A stretch of DNA of 64,000 bases from Streptomyces deccanensis (GTDB taxonomy: Bacteria > Actinomycetota > Actinomycetes > Streptomycetales > Streptomycetaceae). The notes under the pieces are model-generated. The model ran no database searches. It was given only the letters and a program-made list of their open reading frames with translations, and was not told the origin of the DNA. Each line of letters opens with the position of its first letter. Position 1 is the first letter of the stretch. This document shows positions 34,599 through 43,118 of the stretch, piece after piece. Location: positions 1,178,001-1,242,000 of the forward strand of contig NZ_CP092431.1 in assembly GCF_022385335.1 (NCBI RefSeq), written 5' to 3'. Made by a program: the position numbers and the translations under genes.

Positions 34599-35179
34599 GC
34601 CCCGCCACCACCACCGCCTCGCCGCAGAGAGGTACGACACGGTCCGCCGACGCGGCGCCCGACGACGACGTCACCGTGCCGGCGGCCTCGCGCCAGGACG
34701 GCGCGGACGCGGCCCCCGACGGCGGATCGAGCGACTCGGAGGTGTCCGGCAAGGACGACCGGACCTCCGTCGACGCCGATCCGACGCGCCCCGGCGCGAA
34801 GGCCTCCGACCCCGGCGCGGGCAAGGGCACGGCCGACGACCCGCACACCGACCCGTCCGCGCCCGCGGCCGGGAGCGACGCCCCCACCGAGCCGTCCCAG
34901 GAGCCGACCGACACGTCCACCGAGCCCTCGACCCCGGCCTGGCTGACCGACTGCACGTACTACTACGGCAACGGACGCACCCGCCTCGGCGACAGCGGCG
35001 ACCGCGTCCTCCAGGCCCAGTGCATGCTGAGCAAGCGCGGCTACGGCGTCGACGTGGACGGCGAGTTCGACGCCGACACGGAGGCCGCGGTGCAGAGCTT
35101 CCAGCAGGACAAGGGTCTCCTGGTCGCCGACGGTGTCGTACGGCCGCGTGTCTGGAAGGCGTTGCGCTCCACCGAGTGA
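34349..35179 (+). CDS. Membrane and peptidoglycan-binding part of the kinase, in a shifted frame
   Basis: The meaningful part begins near 34,485 with a basic stretch RLRRKRLLVG and one TM helix (AAGAAVCTATAGVVVLTLL), then a disordered Ser/Asp/Pro-rich extracellular linker. It ends in a PG_binding_1-type domain (LGDSGDRVLQAQCMLSKRGY, VDGEFDADTEAAVQSFQQ, VWKAL). This is the expected C-terminal half of a wall-sensing PASTA-like or PG-binding Ser/Thr kinase. A single-base deletion in the C7 run at 34,477-34,483 would explain the separation from the kinase domain. The ATG/GTG at the given start is only the first available codon and is not a credible independent start. Confidence 0.6.
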   Translation: MARTPGHQTPHPPPRLRDPTPPPPRTARPRRGSTTPRRSPTPGPPAAAAAPPRPRLRRKRLLVGAAGAAVCTATAGVVVLTLLSPATTTASPQRGTTRSADAAPDDDVTVPAASRQDGADAAPDGGSSDSEVSGKDDRTSVDADPTRPGAKASDPGAGKGTADDPHTDPSAPAAGSDAPTEPSQEPTDTSTEPSTPAWLTDCTYYYGNGRTRLGDSGDRVLQAQCMLSKRGYGVDVDGEFDADTEAAVQSFQQDKGLLVADGVVRPRVWKALRSTE

Positions 35180-35240
35180 GCCGCACAGCTGCCACGGCCG
35201 CTGCCACTGCCGTGTCCGTCCGCCGGCGCGGCCGGGCCCG

Positions 35241-36083
35241 TCACTCGGCGAACAGGCCGCGCGCGGCGGCCCGGGTGTCGAAGTCCTCCAGGTGGGCCTG
35301 GGCGTCCGGCAGGGCGTCGCACATCGTCTCCAGGAGGACCTGGCCCAGCAGCTGGGGAGCGCCCGCGGTGTCGAAGACCAGGCCGGTGCCCACGGCGGCG
35401 GGCAGCAGCAGGTCGCTGTGGGCGGCCACCGGGGAGAAGGTGCCGTCGGCGACGGTCACCACCGTCAGGCCGGCGGCCCGGGCGTGGGCGAGCGCGTCGA
35501 GCAGTTCACGCGGATGGCGGGGCAGCGCGAAGCACAGCAGCGCGCTGGCGCCGGCCCGGCGGGCGGCGTCGACGCGGTCGGCGAGCAGGGAACCGCCCTC
35601 GTCGAGGAGCCGTACGTCGGGGTGGACCTTCGCCGCGAAGTAGGCGAAGCCGCGTGCCTGGGCGGCGGAGGCGCGCAGGCCGAGCACGGGGAGGGGCCGG
35701 GAGGCGGCGAGCAGACGCCCGGCGCGTTCGACGGGTTCGGGGTCCGTGAGCAGGGACGCCAGGTGCCGCAGATTGTCGATCTCGGCTTGTACGGCGCGCT
35801 GGTAGGGGTTGGACAGCGGTTCGTCGAAGCCGTGCCCGGTGGCTGCGACCGCCCGCAGGTGGTCGCGCAGGGCCGGATAGCTGTCGAAGCCGAGGGCGAC
35901 CGCGAAACGGGTCACCGACGGCTGGCTGACCCCGGCCACCCGGGCGAGTTCCACGCTGGACAGGTACGGCGCCTCCGCGGCCCGCCGGACCAGGCAGGCC
36001 GCGATGCGGCGCTGGGTGGGGGTGAGCCGACGTCCTGCGAAGAGCCCCTGAAGCCGCGCGGCCGCGCCGACGGCGTCCGTCAT
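35241..36083 (-). CDS. MurR/RpiR family transcriptional regulator
   Basis: 280 residues. The N-terminal HTH_6 domain has LTPTQRRIAACLV and the helix-turn-helix VARVAGVSQPSVTRFAVALGF-like region at about 45-66. The C-terminal SIS (sugar isomerase) domain binds a phosphosugar effector in known members. It lies downstream of the osmolyte ABC operon on the same strand, but the strong hairpin at 36,121-36,154 separates them, so it is probably its own unit. Target genes cannot be inferred. Confidence 0.88.
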   Translation of the reverse strand: MTDAVGAAARLQGLFAGRRLTPTQRRIAACLVRRAAEAPYLSSVELARVAGVSQPSVTRFAVALGFDSYPALRDHLRAVAATGHGFDEPLSNPYQRAVQAEIDNLRHLASLLTDPEPVERAGRLLAASRPLPVLGLRASAAQARGFAYFAAKVHPDVRLLDEGGSLLADRVDAARRAGASALLCFALPRHPRELLDALAHARAAGLTVVTVADGTFSPVAAHSDLLLPAAVGTGLVFDTAGAPQLLGQVLLETMCDALPDAQAHLEDFDTRAAARGLFAE

Positions 36084-36120
36084 CCGGTCCTCCAGCCGGT
36101 CGTCGTGCTCGGTCCCCTCC

Positions 36121-36154
36121 CCCCGCCCGGCGGAGTGCGCGGTGCCGGGCGGGG
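36121..36154 (-). terminator. Terminator after the betaine-type binding-protein gene
   Basis: An 11-bp perfect stem CCCCGCCCGGC / GCCGGGCGGGG with a 12-base loop lies 36 bases beyond the end of the binding-protein gene. It separates the ABC operon from the RpiR gene. Confidence 0.75.
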
Positions 36155-36190
36155 TGGGGTGGGGTGATCAGCCGATCCCGTCGGCGCGGC

Positions 36191-37120
36191 TCACTTCACC
36201 AGACCGGCCGAACTCAGCCACTCCTCGGCGACGGTGTCGGCGTCCTCCTTGTCGTTGACGAGCTTCTTCATCATCTCCAGCAGGTCCTCGGTGGTGAGCT
36301 TGGCGGAGACGGCGTTGAGCGCCTCCTTGGCCTTGTCGTCCACCGCGGCCTTGTAGACGAGCGGGGTGACGTTCTGCGAGGAGAAGAGGTTCTTCGGGTC
36401 CTCCAGGACCACCAGCTTGTCCGCGACGATGGCGGGGTCGGTGGTGTACAGGTTGGCGGCCTGCACCTTGTCGTCCTTGAGCAGCTTCACCAGGGTGCTC
36501 TGGGCACCCGCGTCGAGCGGCTGGAACTTGCCGAACTTGACGCCGTAGACCTTCTCCAGGCCGACACCGCCCTGCGTACGGGTCTTGAACTCCGATCCGG
36601 CGCCGAGCGTCAGGTCGCCCGCGACGGGCTTGAGGTCGGCGAGGGTCTTGAGCTTGTACTTGGCGGCGGTCTCGGCGGTGACGGTCACCGAGTCCTTGTC
36701 CTCGGCCGCTGCGGAGTCGAGGATCTCCACCGAGGACGGGAGTTTCTCCTTCAGTTCGGCGTTGATGTCCTCGGTGCTGGTCGCGGTGCTGTTCTTGTCG
36801 ACCGCCACCGACAGCAGGGCGCCGTTGTACTCGGGGAGGACGCCGATGCCGCCCTTGACGACCTGGTCGTAGTAGACCTCGCGGGCCCCGATGTCGAACT
36901 TGCGGGTCACCTTCAGGCCCTTGCTCTCCAGGGCCTGCGCGTAGATCTCGGCGAGCAGCTGGTTCTCGGGGAAGTTCGCCGAGCCGACGACGATCGACTG
37001 GCCGCCGCCGTCGCCGCCCTCCGCCAGCGGGTTGTCGTCGGTGTCGCCGCCCCCTCCGCAGGCGGTCAGCGTGAGCGCGGTGATGAGGCCGAACGCGGCG
37101 CCTCGGTATATGGCTCTCAT
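36191..37120 (-). CDS. Glycine-betaine/choline-type ABC substrate-binding lipoprotein (OpuCC/OsmF family)
   Basis: 309 residues. Lipoprotein signal with lipobox LTAC at about 18-21 and a Gly/Asp-rich spacer. The OpuAC-type domain starts IVVGSANFPENQLLAEIYAQ and has YYDQVVKGGIGVLPEYNG, both typical of OpuC/OsmF proteins. It captures betaine, choline or similar osmolytes. The ATG at 37,120 is preceded by AGAGAGGAAC. Last gene of a four-gene operon (ATPase, permease, permease, binding protein). Confidence 0.92.
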   Translation of the reverse strand: MRAIYRGAAFGLITALTLTACGGGGDTDDNPLAEGGDGGGQSIVVGSANFPENQLLAEIYAQALESKGLKVTRKFDIGAREVYYDQVVKGGIGVLPEYNGALLSVAVDKNSTATSTEDINAELKEKLPSSVEILDSAAAEDKDSVTVTAETAAKYKLKTLADLKPVAGDLTLGAGSEFKTRTQGGVGLEKVYGVKFGKFQPLDAGAQSTLVKLLKDDKVQAANLYTTDPAIVADKLVVLEDPKNLFSSQNVTPLVYKAAVDDKAKEALNAVSAKLTTEDLLEMMKKLVNDKEDADTVAEEWLSSAGLVK

Positions 37121-37140
37121 GGAATGTTCCTCTCTGGATT

Positions 37141-37830
37141 TCAGGACTTCGACGCCGAGACCCGAAGGCCCGGCGAGACGACGACGCGTCGCAACGCGGT
37201 GAACACGAGCTGGACGACGAGCGCGAGGACGACGACGACCGTGGAGCCGCCGATGACCAACTCGTAGTCGTTGCGGGAGAGTCCGTCGACGATGTAGCGG
37301 CCCAGACCGCCGAGGCCCGGGTACGCGGCCACGGTCGCGGTGGCCACGACCTGGATCGCGGCGACCCGCAGGCCCAGCAGGATCAGAGGCAGCGCCATCG
37401 GCACCTCGACCCGTGTGAGGACCTCCCACTCGGTCATGCCGACGCCGCGCGCGGCGTCCCGGGTGGCCGGGTCCACGCCCCGTACGCCCTCGAAGGTGTT
37501 GATGAGGATCGGGGGTACGGCGAGCGCGACGAGGGCGACCAGGACGGGCGTGGTGCTGAGCCCGGCGAGCGTGACGACGAGGACGACCAGGCCGAAGGTG
37601 GGGATCGCGCGGGCGAGGTTCGCCACACTGGCCACGGCGAAGGCGCCCCGGCCGGTGTGTCCGACGAGCAGTCCGAACGTCAGCCCGATGAGGGCGGCGA
37701 ACAGCAACGACAGTCCGCTGTAGGTGAGATGCTCCAGGAGCCGCCGGGGGATGCCCTCGTCGCCGTGCCACTGCGCGGAGGAGGTCAGCCACTCCCCCAC
37801 GAGCTCCATCTGGTTCAGGAAGTCGTTCAT
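37141..37830 (-). CDS. ABC permease, OpuCD/OpuCB type
   Basis: 229 residues with about 6 TM segments. EAA-loop region is DAARGVGMTEWEVLTRVEVPMALP, typical of the betaine/choline permeases, and GLGGLGRYIVDGL near the end. The ATG at 37,830 overlaps the stop of the other permease gene (ATGA). Together they form the OpuC-type channel. Confidence 0.9.
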   Translation of the reverse strand: MNDFLNQMELVGEWLTSSAQWHGDEGIPRRLLEHLTYSGLSLLFAALIGLTFGLLVGHTGRGAFAVASVANLARAIPTFGLVVLVVTLAGLSTTPVLVALVALAVPPILINTFEGVRGVDPATRDAARGVGMTEWEVLTRVEVPMALPLILLGLRVAAIQVVATATVAAYPGLGGLGRYIVDGLSRNDYELVIGGSTVVVVLALVVQLVFTALRRVVVSPGLRVSASKS

Positions 37831-38492
37831 GCCGACGTCACCTTGTTCCGGGACCACGGGGTGAGCAGTCGCTGCGCCAGCACCAGCAACGCGTCGGTGG
37901 CGAGCGCGAGCAGCATGATCAGGACGATCGCGGTGACGATCGGGGTGGGGAAGTCGAGTTGGAGACCGCGGGTGATGTAGTAGCCGAGGCCGCCCTGCCC
38001 GATCAGCTGTCCCACCGCGACGAGGCTGATGGAGGAGACGGCGGCGACCCGTACGCCGGCGATGACGACGGGGACGGCGATCGGCAGCTCGACCTGGACG
38101 ACCCTGCGTACGGCGCCGAAGCCCATCGCGGTCGCCGCGAGCCGGACGGGCTCGGGGACGGAGGCGAGTCCGTCGACGACGTTGGGGACCAGCACGGACA
38201 GGGTGTAGAGCGTCAGCGGGATCATCACGGTCTGTTCGGTCAGACCCGTGTACCGGACGAAGATCATGAACAGGGCGAGCGACGGGATCGAGTAGAGGAT
38301 GTTGGACACGGTCAGCACCGGCGGGTAGAGCCAGCGCCAGCGGTGGCACAGGATGCCGAGCGGCACGGAGACGATCAGTCCGAACAGCACGGGCAGCAGG
38401 CCGAGTCTGAGGTGGATGCCGGTGTACTCGGCGAGTTCGCCCGTGTGATCGGCGATCCACTGCCACCGCACGAGCGGCTCGTCACCGGTCAT
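37827..38492 (-). CDS. ABC permease, OpuCB/OpuCD type
   Basis: 221 residues, about 5-6 TM segments. The EAA-like loop is LAATAMGFGAVRRVVQVELPIAVP; a GQGGLGYYITRG stretch follows. ATG at 38,492 overlaps the ATPase stop by 4 bases. Second permease of the osmolyte importer. Confidence 0.9.
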   Translation of the reverse strand: MTGDEPLVRWQWIADHTGELAEYTGIHLRLGLLPVLFGLIVSVPLGILCHRWRWLYPPVLTVSNILYSIPSLALFMIFVRYTGLTEQTVMIPLTLYTLSVLVPNVVDGLASVPEPVRLAATAMGFGAVRRVVQVELPIAVPVVIAGVRVAAVSSISLVAVGQLIGQGGLGYYITRGLQLDFPTPIVTAIVLIMLLALATDALLVLAQRLLTPWSRNKVTSA

Positions 38493-39595
38493 CGGTCACC
38501 ACCGCCCGGGGTGCCGTTCGCCGCGGTCGAGAGTTCGTGGGCGTCCACGACTCCCGCGACCGCGCCCTCCGCGTCGACGGCGACGGCGAGTCGGGCGGGT
38601 GAGAGGAGGGCCGAGTCGAGGGCGGCCCGCGCGGAGTCCCCGACCAGGCTGAACGTGTGGCCGAGGGGGGTCAGGGGGGCGTCGGCGAGGGTGCCGGTCG
38701 ACGGGAGGTCGGCGGTGGCGGCCCAGCCGAGCGGCCGTCGCGCGTCGTCGACCACGAGCACCCAGGGAGCGGCCGCCGCCCTGGCCTCGGCGACGGGGGC
38801 CCCGGACGGCAGCACCGGGCCGTCGCGCAGCGGCAGTCGGGCCGCGTCGACGAAGGAGAGCCTGCGGATCCCCCGGTCCTGGCCCACGAAGTCGGCCACG
38901 AAGTCGTCGGCGGGGCTGCCGAGCAGCCGCTCGGGGGTGTCGAACTGCGCGAGTCTGCCGCCGGTGCGGAACACCGCGATGTTGTCGCCGAGTCGGATCG
39001 CCTCGTCGATGTCATGGGTGACGAACACGATCGTCTTGTGGAGCTCCTTCTGCAGCCGGACGAACTCGGCCTGCAACTCCGCCCGGACGATCGGGTCGAC
39101 CGCGCTGAACGGCTCGTCCATCAGCAGCACCGGCGGATCGGCGCCCAGCGCCCTGGCCACGCCGACGCGCTGCTGCTGTCCGCCGGAGAGCTGGTTGGGG
39201 TAGCGCTTGGCCATCTCGGCGGGCAGGCCCACGAGTTCGAGCAGCTCCGCGGCCCGGGCGCGGGCCTTCTTGCGGCCCCAGCCCAGCAGCAGCGGGACCG
39301 TGGCTATGTTGTCCAGGATGGTGCGGTGCGGGAACAGTCCCGCGTGCTGGATCACATATCCGATGCCCCGGCGCAGCTCGGGCGCGTTGACCTCCCGGAT
39401 GTCCCGTCCGCGCAGGCTCACCGTGCCGCTGGTCGGCTCCACCATGCGGTTGATCATGCGCAGGGTGGTGGTCTTGCCGCAGCCGGAAGGACCGACCAGG
39501 ACCGTGATGCCGCCCTCGGCCAGCTCCAGGGACAGGTCGTCCACCGCTGTCGTGCCGTTGGGATATTTTTTGCTCACCGCGTCGAATCTGATCAA
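38489..39595 (-). CDS. Betaine/choline-type ABC ATPase with CBS domains
   Basis: 368 residues. NBD: Walker A VGPSGCGKTTT, signature LSGGQQQRV, Walker B LLMDEPFSAVDP, H-loop FVTHDIDEA. The C-terminal 120 residues resemble a CBS pair (VLVVDDARRPLGW, VAVDAEGAVAGVVD), which in OpuA-type ATPases senses ionic strength or nucleotides. First gene of the operon, preceded by nested dyads at 39,610-39,656. Likely osmotically controlled import (inferred). Confidence 0.92.
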   Translation of the reverse strand: MIRFDAVSKKYPNGTTAVDDLSLELAEGGITVLVGPSGCGKTTTLRMINRMVEPTSGTVSLRGRDIREVNAPELRRGIGYVIQHAGLFPHRTILDNIATVPLLLGWGRKKARARAAELLELVGLPAEMAKRYPNQLSGGQQQRVGVARALGADPPVLLMDEPFSAVDPIVRAELQAEFVRLQKELHKTIVFVTHDIDEAIRLGDNIAVFRTGGRLAQFDTPERLLGSPADDFVADFVGQDRGIRRLSFVDAARLPLRDGPVLPSGAPVAEARAAAAPWVLVVDDARRPLGWAATADLPSTGTLADAPLTPLGHTFSLVGDSARAALDSALLSPARLAVAVDAEGAVAGVVDAHELSTAANGTPGGGDR

Positions 39596-39609
39596 GGCTG
39601 CCCCTTACC

Positions 39610-39656
39610 TGACTGCATATGGCCATTCAGAGTTGTCGGTGCCTGAATGACAGTCA
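39610..39656. promoter_or_regulatory. Nested inverted repeats before the osmolyte ABC operon
   Basis: TGACTG (39,610) and CAGTCA (39,651) enclose CATTCAG (39,624-39,630) and CTGAATG (39,643-39,649), giving two nested dyads on one centre. The position, 15 bases before the ATPase ATG on the minus strand, suggests an operator or a 5'-UTR structure. Confidence 0.5.
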
Positions 39657-39666
39657 ATGGAATTAC

Positions 39667-39688
39667 GTGAACGGCACGTTACGTTCAC
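39667..39688. promoter_or_regulatory. Inverted repeat between osmolyte operon and amidohydrolase gene
   Basis: GTGAACG and CGTTCAC are separated by 8 bases in the divergent region. It may be an operator for either gene. Confidence 0.45.
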
Positions 39689-39810
39689 ACCGAGCCGCAT
39701 CGAGGGGTGCCCGTTTTCGCCATCTTCTGCAGCTTTTCTCCCTTGTGTGCGAGGCCACGGCCGCGGCGCCGGGGCGGTACCGTAGCGCCGGCCTTGGTGG
39801 GAGGAGCGTC

Positions 39811-40716
39811 ATGACCAACTGCGACGTGCACCAGCATCTGTGGACCCCCGCGCTGGTGGCGGCCCTCAGGTCACGCCGCGAGCCGCCGTTCCTGGACGGC
39901 TGGACCCTGTTCCTCGACGGCGAGCCGCCCTACGAGCTGCCGCCCGCCGACCACGACGTCGCCCGCCGTGCCGCGCTCGCCGACAGCGACGGTCTGGGCC
40001 GGGCCCTCGTCTCGCTCTCCTCCCCGATCGGCGTGGAGTGGCTGCCCGCGGCCGAGGCGCGCCCCCTGCTCGACGCCTACCACGAGGGCGCCGCGGCACT
40101 CCCCGAGCCGTTCGGTGCCTGGGCCGCGGCCTGCGTCCGGGACATCGACGCGAAGGCGACCGCCGAGGACCTCGACCGGGGCTTCGTCGGCCTCCAGCTC
40201 CCGGCGAACGCCCTCGCCGACGCGGCCGGTCATGCCCGCTGCGCCCCGCTCCTCGACCTCCTCGAAGAGCGCGACCTGCCCCTGTTCATTCACCCGGGTC
40301 CCGCCCCCGGCGGCGCCGAGGGGCCCGGCTGGTGGCCCGCGATGGTCCCCTACGTCCAGCAGATGCACTCCGCGTGGTTCGCCTTCCGCGCGTTCGGCCG
40401 CCCCCGCCACCCCCGGCTGCGGGTCTGCTTCGCCCTGCTGGCCGGGCTCGCCCCGCTGCACGGGGAGCGGTTCGCCGCCCGCGGGGACGGCCGCGATGCC
40501 GGGGTGGACCGCGATGTCTTCGTGGAGACGTCGTCCTACGGGCCGACCGCCGTCGAAGCCGTGGTCCGCGCCCTGGGCGTGGACGCCGTCGTCCAGGGCT
40601 CCGACCGCCCCTACGCCGAACCACCGCAGCAGCCCGGCTTCGGCCTGGGCGGCGCGGCCGCGTACGCCTTCCGCATCACCAACCCACGCCGCCTGCTCAC
40701 CGGCACGGACGACTGA
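39811..40716 (+). CDS. Amidohydrolase family protein (TIM-like metal-dependent hydrolase)
   Basis: 301 residues. The start CDVHQHLWTP carries the HxH metal motif of the amidohydrolase_2 group; LPLFIHPGP contains a further metal His, and VQGSDRPYAEP at the C-end carries the metal Asp. This fits metal-dependent hydrolases/decarboxylases of the PF04909 type. The ATG at 39,811 follows GGGAGGAG. Divergent from the osmolyte importer. Substrate unknown; a role with the imported compound is possible. Confidence 0.85.
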   Translation: MTNCDVHQHLWTPALVAALRSRREPPFLDGWTLFLDGEPPYELPPADHDVARRAALADSDGLGRALVSLSSPIGVEWLPAAEARPLLDAYHEGAAALPEPFGAWAAACVRDIDAKATAEDLDRGFVGLQLPANALADAAGHARCAPLLDLLEERDLPLFIHPGPAPGGAEGPGWWPAMVPYVQQMHSAWFAFRAFGRPRHPRLRVCFALLAGLAPLHGERFAARGDGRDAGVDRDVFVETSSYGPTAVEAVVRALGVDAVVQGSDRPYAEPPQQPGFGLGGAAAYAFRITNPRRLLTGTDD

Positions 40717-40812
40717 CCCGGCGCGCCGCCGCGACGACGACACGGCGGGCCTCCGCGACGACCGACCCGGCGAGCCGAGGCGTCGGGCACGGCCCGGCAC
40801 GCCGGGCTTCGG

Positions 40813-42243
40813 TCAGCGGCCGGAGCGGATCAGGCCCGTGAGGTAGCGCCACAGCGAGGAGCGCTGCCGGGCGGACGCGTCCGGCGTCACCGTCACCGCC
40901 GTGCCCGTGTCCTCCGCCTCCTCCGCCTCCGCCGCCTCCGACGGCTTCCCCGCCGAGCCGTGTGGCGTCGGCGCGAGTTCGTACCGTACGGGCAGCGAGC
41001 GCAGGCCCCGCATGAAGGGCGAGGAACGCCAGGGCAGTTGGTCGACGGGGAGGGCGAGGTCCAGGTGGGCGAACCGCTCGAACAGCCGGCCTACCCCGAC
41101 GGCCGCGACCGTCGAGGCCAGCTCGCGGGCCGGGCACTGACGCGGGCCCGCGCCCCAGGACAGGTGCGCCCGGGTGCTGACCGTGGTGCTGGGCGCCACG
41201 TGGTCGGCGAAGAGCGGGTCGGCGTGCGCCGCCGCGGAGGAGACCCAGACCGGGTCACCCGCGCGGATCGTGTACTCACCGAGCCTGGTGTCCTCGGCGG
41301 CGAACCTCGGCACGAAGTTCACCAGGGGCGGCTTGCGCATGACGACCCGGTTCATGGCCTCCCGGACCATGCCGGCGGAGAGACTGGCCCGCACGCTGTC
41401 CTCGCCGGAGAGGACCTCGACGACCGTGTTGGAGACGAGGATGCCGACGTGGTCGGAGGTCATGCCCAGCAGCATGAAGAGTTCGCGGGCCAGTTCGTCG
41501 AGCGAGAGGTCCGGGTGGGCGGCCAGCAGGTAGGAGGGGAAGTCCTCGCCCGGCGTCTTCAGCTTCAGCTCGCCGAGTTCCGCCAGCGCGCCCAGCAGCC
41601 GGTCCAGGGCGGGCCCCGCGTCGGGACCGGCGTCCAGCACCCGCCACATGTCCATGAGCGCGTCGTCGCCCTGGGAGCCGGGGAAGCCCAGCAGATGGCT
41701 GGCCACCATCAGCGGCAGCGGCCGCGAGAACTGGGCCGACAGGTCCGCCAGCCCCGTACCGCCCGCCTCGCCCATGAGGGTGATCAGCTCGTCGGCGTAG
41801 GCGGTGACGGCCCACTTCAGCCGCTTGGCCTGGGGATTGCGCGGGTCCTGGAAGGGCTTGAGCGCCTGGTCCCACGCGGTCCGCAGGGTCCGGTAGCCGG
41901 GTCCGCCCTGGATGAGGACGTGGTTGACCTCCAGGGACGGGCCGAGCGGCCAGTCGGCGGGGACACGGCCCTCGGTCCTGGCCCGCCAGTTCTCCAGGCC
42001 CTTGGGCCAGCCGGCGTCGTCCTGCAGCACCTGGAGCGCCTCGCGGTAGCCCAGCACCAGCCAGGCGGGGACGCCCAGCAGATCGACCGGCGCCACCGCG
42101 CCGTGCCGCTGCCTCAGCCGCTCGTACACCAACGACGGACGTGTCTCGTAGTCCCGGGTCAGCAGCGGTTCGGGAGACATCTCCTCCAACCGCGCACCGG
42201 CCAACTCCACGGACACGTCCTCACCCGAGTGGGTTTCCCTCAC
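40813..42243 (-). CDS. Cytochrome P450 lacking the usual ExxR motif
   Basis: 476 residues. The heme-binding loop is WGAGPRQCPAREL with Cys370 as proximal ligand. I-helix region LGMTSDHVGILVSNT lacks the common AGxxTT. Where ExxR should be, MVREAMNRVVMRKPP aligns without a Glu and Arg at the expected spacing, as in the CYP157 family of Streptomyces, whose members also deviate there. The C-terminal about 60 residues past the core are a Glu/Ala-rich tail. The GTG at 42,243 has GGAGGGG upstream; a later GTG is possible. No ferredoxin partner is adjacent. Function unknown. Confidence 0.88.
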   Translation of the reverse strand: MRETHSGEDVSVELAGARLEEMSPEPLLTRDYETRPSLVYERLRQRHGAVAPVDLLGVPAWLVLGYREALQVLQDDAGWPKGLENWRARTEGRVPADWPLGPSLEVNHVLIQGGPGYRTLRTAWDQALKPFQDPRNPQAKRLKWAVTAYADELITLMGEAGGTGLADLSAQFSRPLPLMVASHLLGFPGSQGDDALMDMWRVLDAGPDAGPALDRLLGALAELGELKLKTPGEDFPSYLLAAHPDLSLDELARELFMLLGMTSDHVGILVSNTVVEVLSGEDSVRASLSAGMVREAMNRVVMRKPPLVNFVPRFAAEDTRLGEYTIRAGDPVWVSSAAAHADPLFADHVAPSTTVSTRAHLSWGAGPRQCPARELASTVAAVGVGRLFERFAHLDLALPVDQLPWRSSPFMRGLRSLPVRYELAPTPHGSAGKPSEAAEAEEAEDTGTAVTVTPDASARQRSSLWRYLTGLIRSGR

Positions 42244-42360
42244 GATGCCGCCCCTCCGACACTCCCCGTACCGGCCCACCTTCAGCCGGTAGCCGGAACG
42301 GTGGGACCCTACCCCAGGGTCACTTCCGGGGGAACGGCGGGCAGCACCACTCACAGCTCC

Positions 42361-42391
42361 AGCCCCGTGACGCACAGCCGCCGACGGGGCT
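42361..42391 (-). terminator. Hairpin after trpF
   Basis: AGCCCCGT / ACGGGGCT 8-bp stem with a 15-base loop, 17 bases beyond the trpF stop on the minus strand. Confidence 0.5.
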
Positions 42392-42407
42392 CCGCCACCG
42401 CCGCCCG

Positions 42408-43025
42408 TCACCTGCCGGAGCGGGCCGCCCTGATGAACTCCCTGATCAGAGCGGGGTCCTTGACCCCTCGGCGCTGTTCCACGCCGCTGGAGACGTCGAC
42501 ACCCCAGGGGTCGGTGGCGGCGATGGCGTCGCGCACGTTCTCCGGCGTGAGGCCGCCGGCGAGGAGCCACTTCTCCCCGGCGGCCGCCAGCGGCTTGCCG
42601 GCCCAGTCCCAGGCGATGCCCGAACCGGGGACGGGCGCGTCGAGGAGGAGCATGTCCTCCCCGAACTCGCCGCAGCGCGGGACGGAGTCGCCGAACGCGG
42701 CGGCCCGGATCAGCGTCCGGTCGTCGCTCGCCAGCTCGTCGTAGTAGGCGCGGTCGTCGGGGCCGTGCAGCTGGATCGCCCGGATCCCCGACTCGGCGGC
42801 CAGGGAGCGCACGTCGTCCAGGGGCTCCTGGCGGAAGACGCCCACCGTCAGGACGTGCTCCGGCACGCGGCGGCCCAGCCGTGCGGCGGTCGCGGCGTCG
42901 ATACGGCGGGGGCTGGCCGAGAAGACGAAGCCGATGGCGTCGGCGCCCGCCTCGACGGCGGTGTCGACGTCCTGCTCGGTCTTCAGGCCGCAGATCTTGA
43001 TGAAGAGGGAGTCACTGTTGCTCAC
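42408..43025 (-). CDS. trpF: Phosphoribosylanthranilate isomerase
   Basis: 205 residues, a TIM barrel of normal TrpF length. Motifs: FIKICGL with the catalytic Cys near residue 11, GFVFSASPRRI, IQLHGPD, LLLDAP near the catalytic Asp, LAGGLTPENV and GVDVSSGVE. It converts PRA to CdRP in tryptophan synthesis. Streptomyces normally use the bifunctional PriA for this and histidine synthesis, so a stand-alone TrpF is notable. The GTG at 43,025 starts the first conserved segment. Flanked by a P450 and a PucR-type regulator on the same strand, each separated by a hairpin; no other trp genes nearby. Confidence 0.9.
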   Translation of the reverse strand: MSNSDSLFIKICGLKTEQDVDTAVEAGADAIGFVFSASPRRIDAATAARLGRRVPEHVLTVGVFRQEPLDDVRSLAAESGIRAIQLHGPDDRAYYDELASDDRTLIRAAAFGDSVPRCGEFGEDMLLLDAPVPGSGIAWDWAGKPLAAAGEKWLLAGGLTPENVRDAIAATDPWGVDVSSGVEQRRGVKDPALIREFIRAARSGR

Positions 43026-43037
43026 GGTCCCAGCCTG

Positions 43038-43074
43038 CCGTATCGCCGCCGGCCCGGGGACGGCGGCCGTACGG
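43038..43074 (-). terminator. Terminator-like hairpin after the PucR-type regulator
   Basis: GCCGCCG / CGGCGGC with outer CCGTA / TACGG arms forms an interrupted 12-bp stem between the regulator stop and the trpF start. Confidence 0.55.
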
Positions 43075-43118
43075 TCGGGGAGCCGCCCCACGTCCACCGG
43101 GCGCGGCGCTCGGCACGG

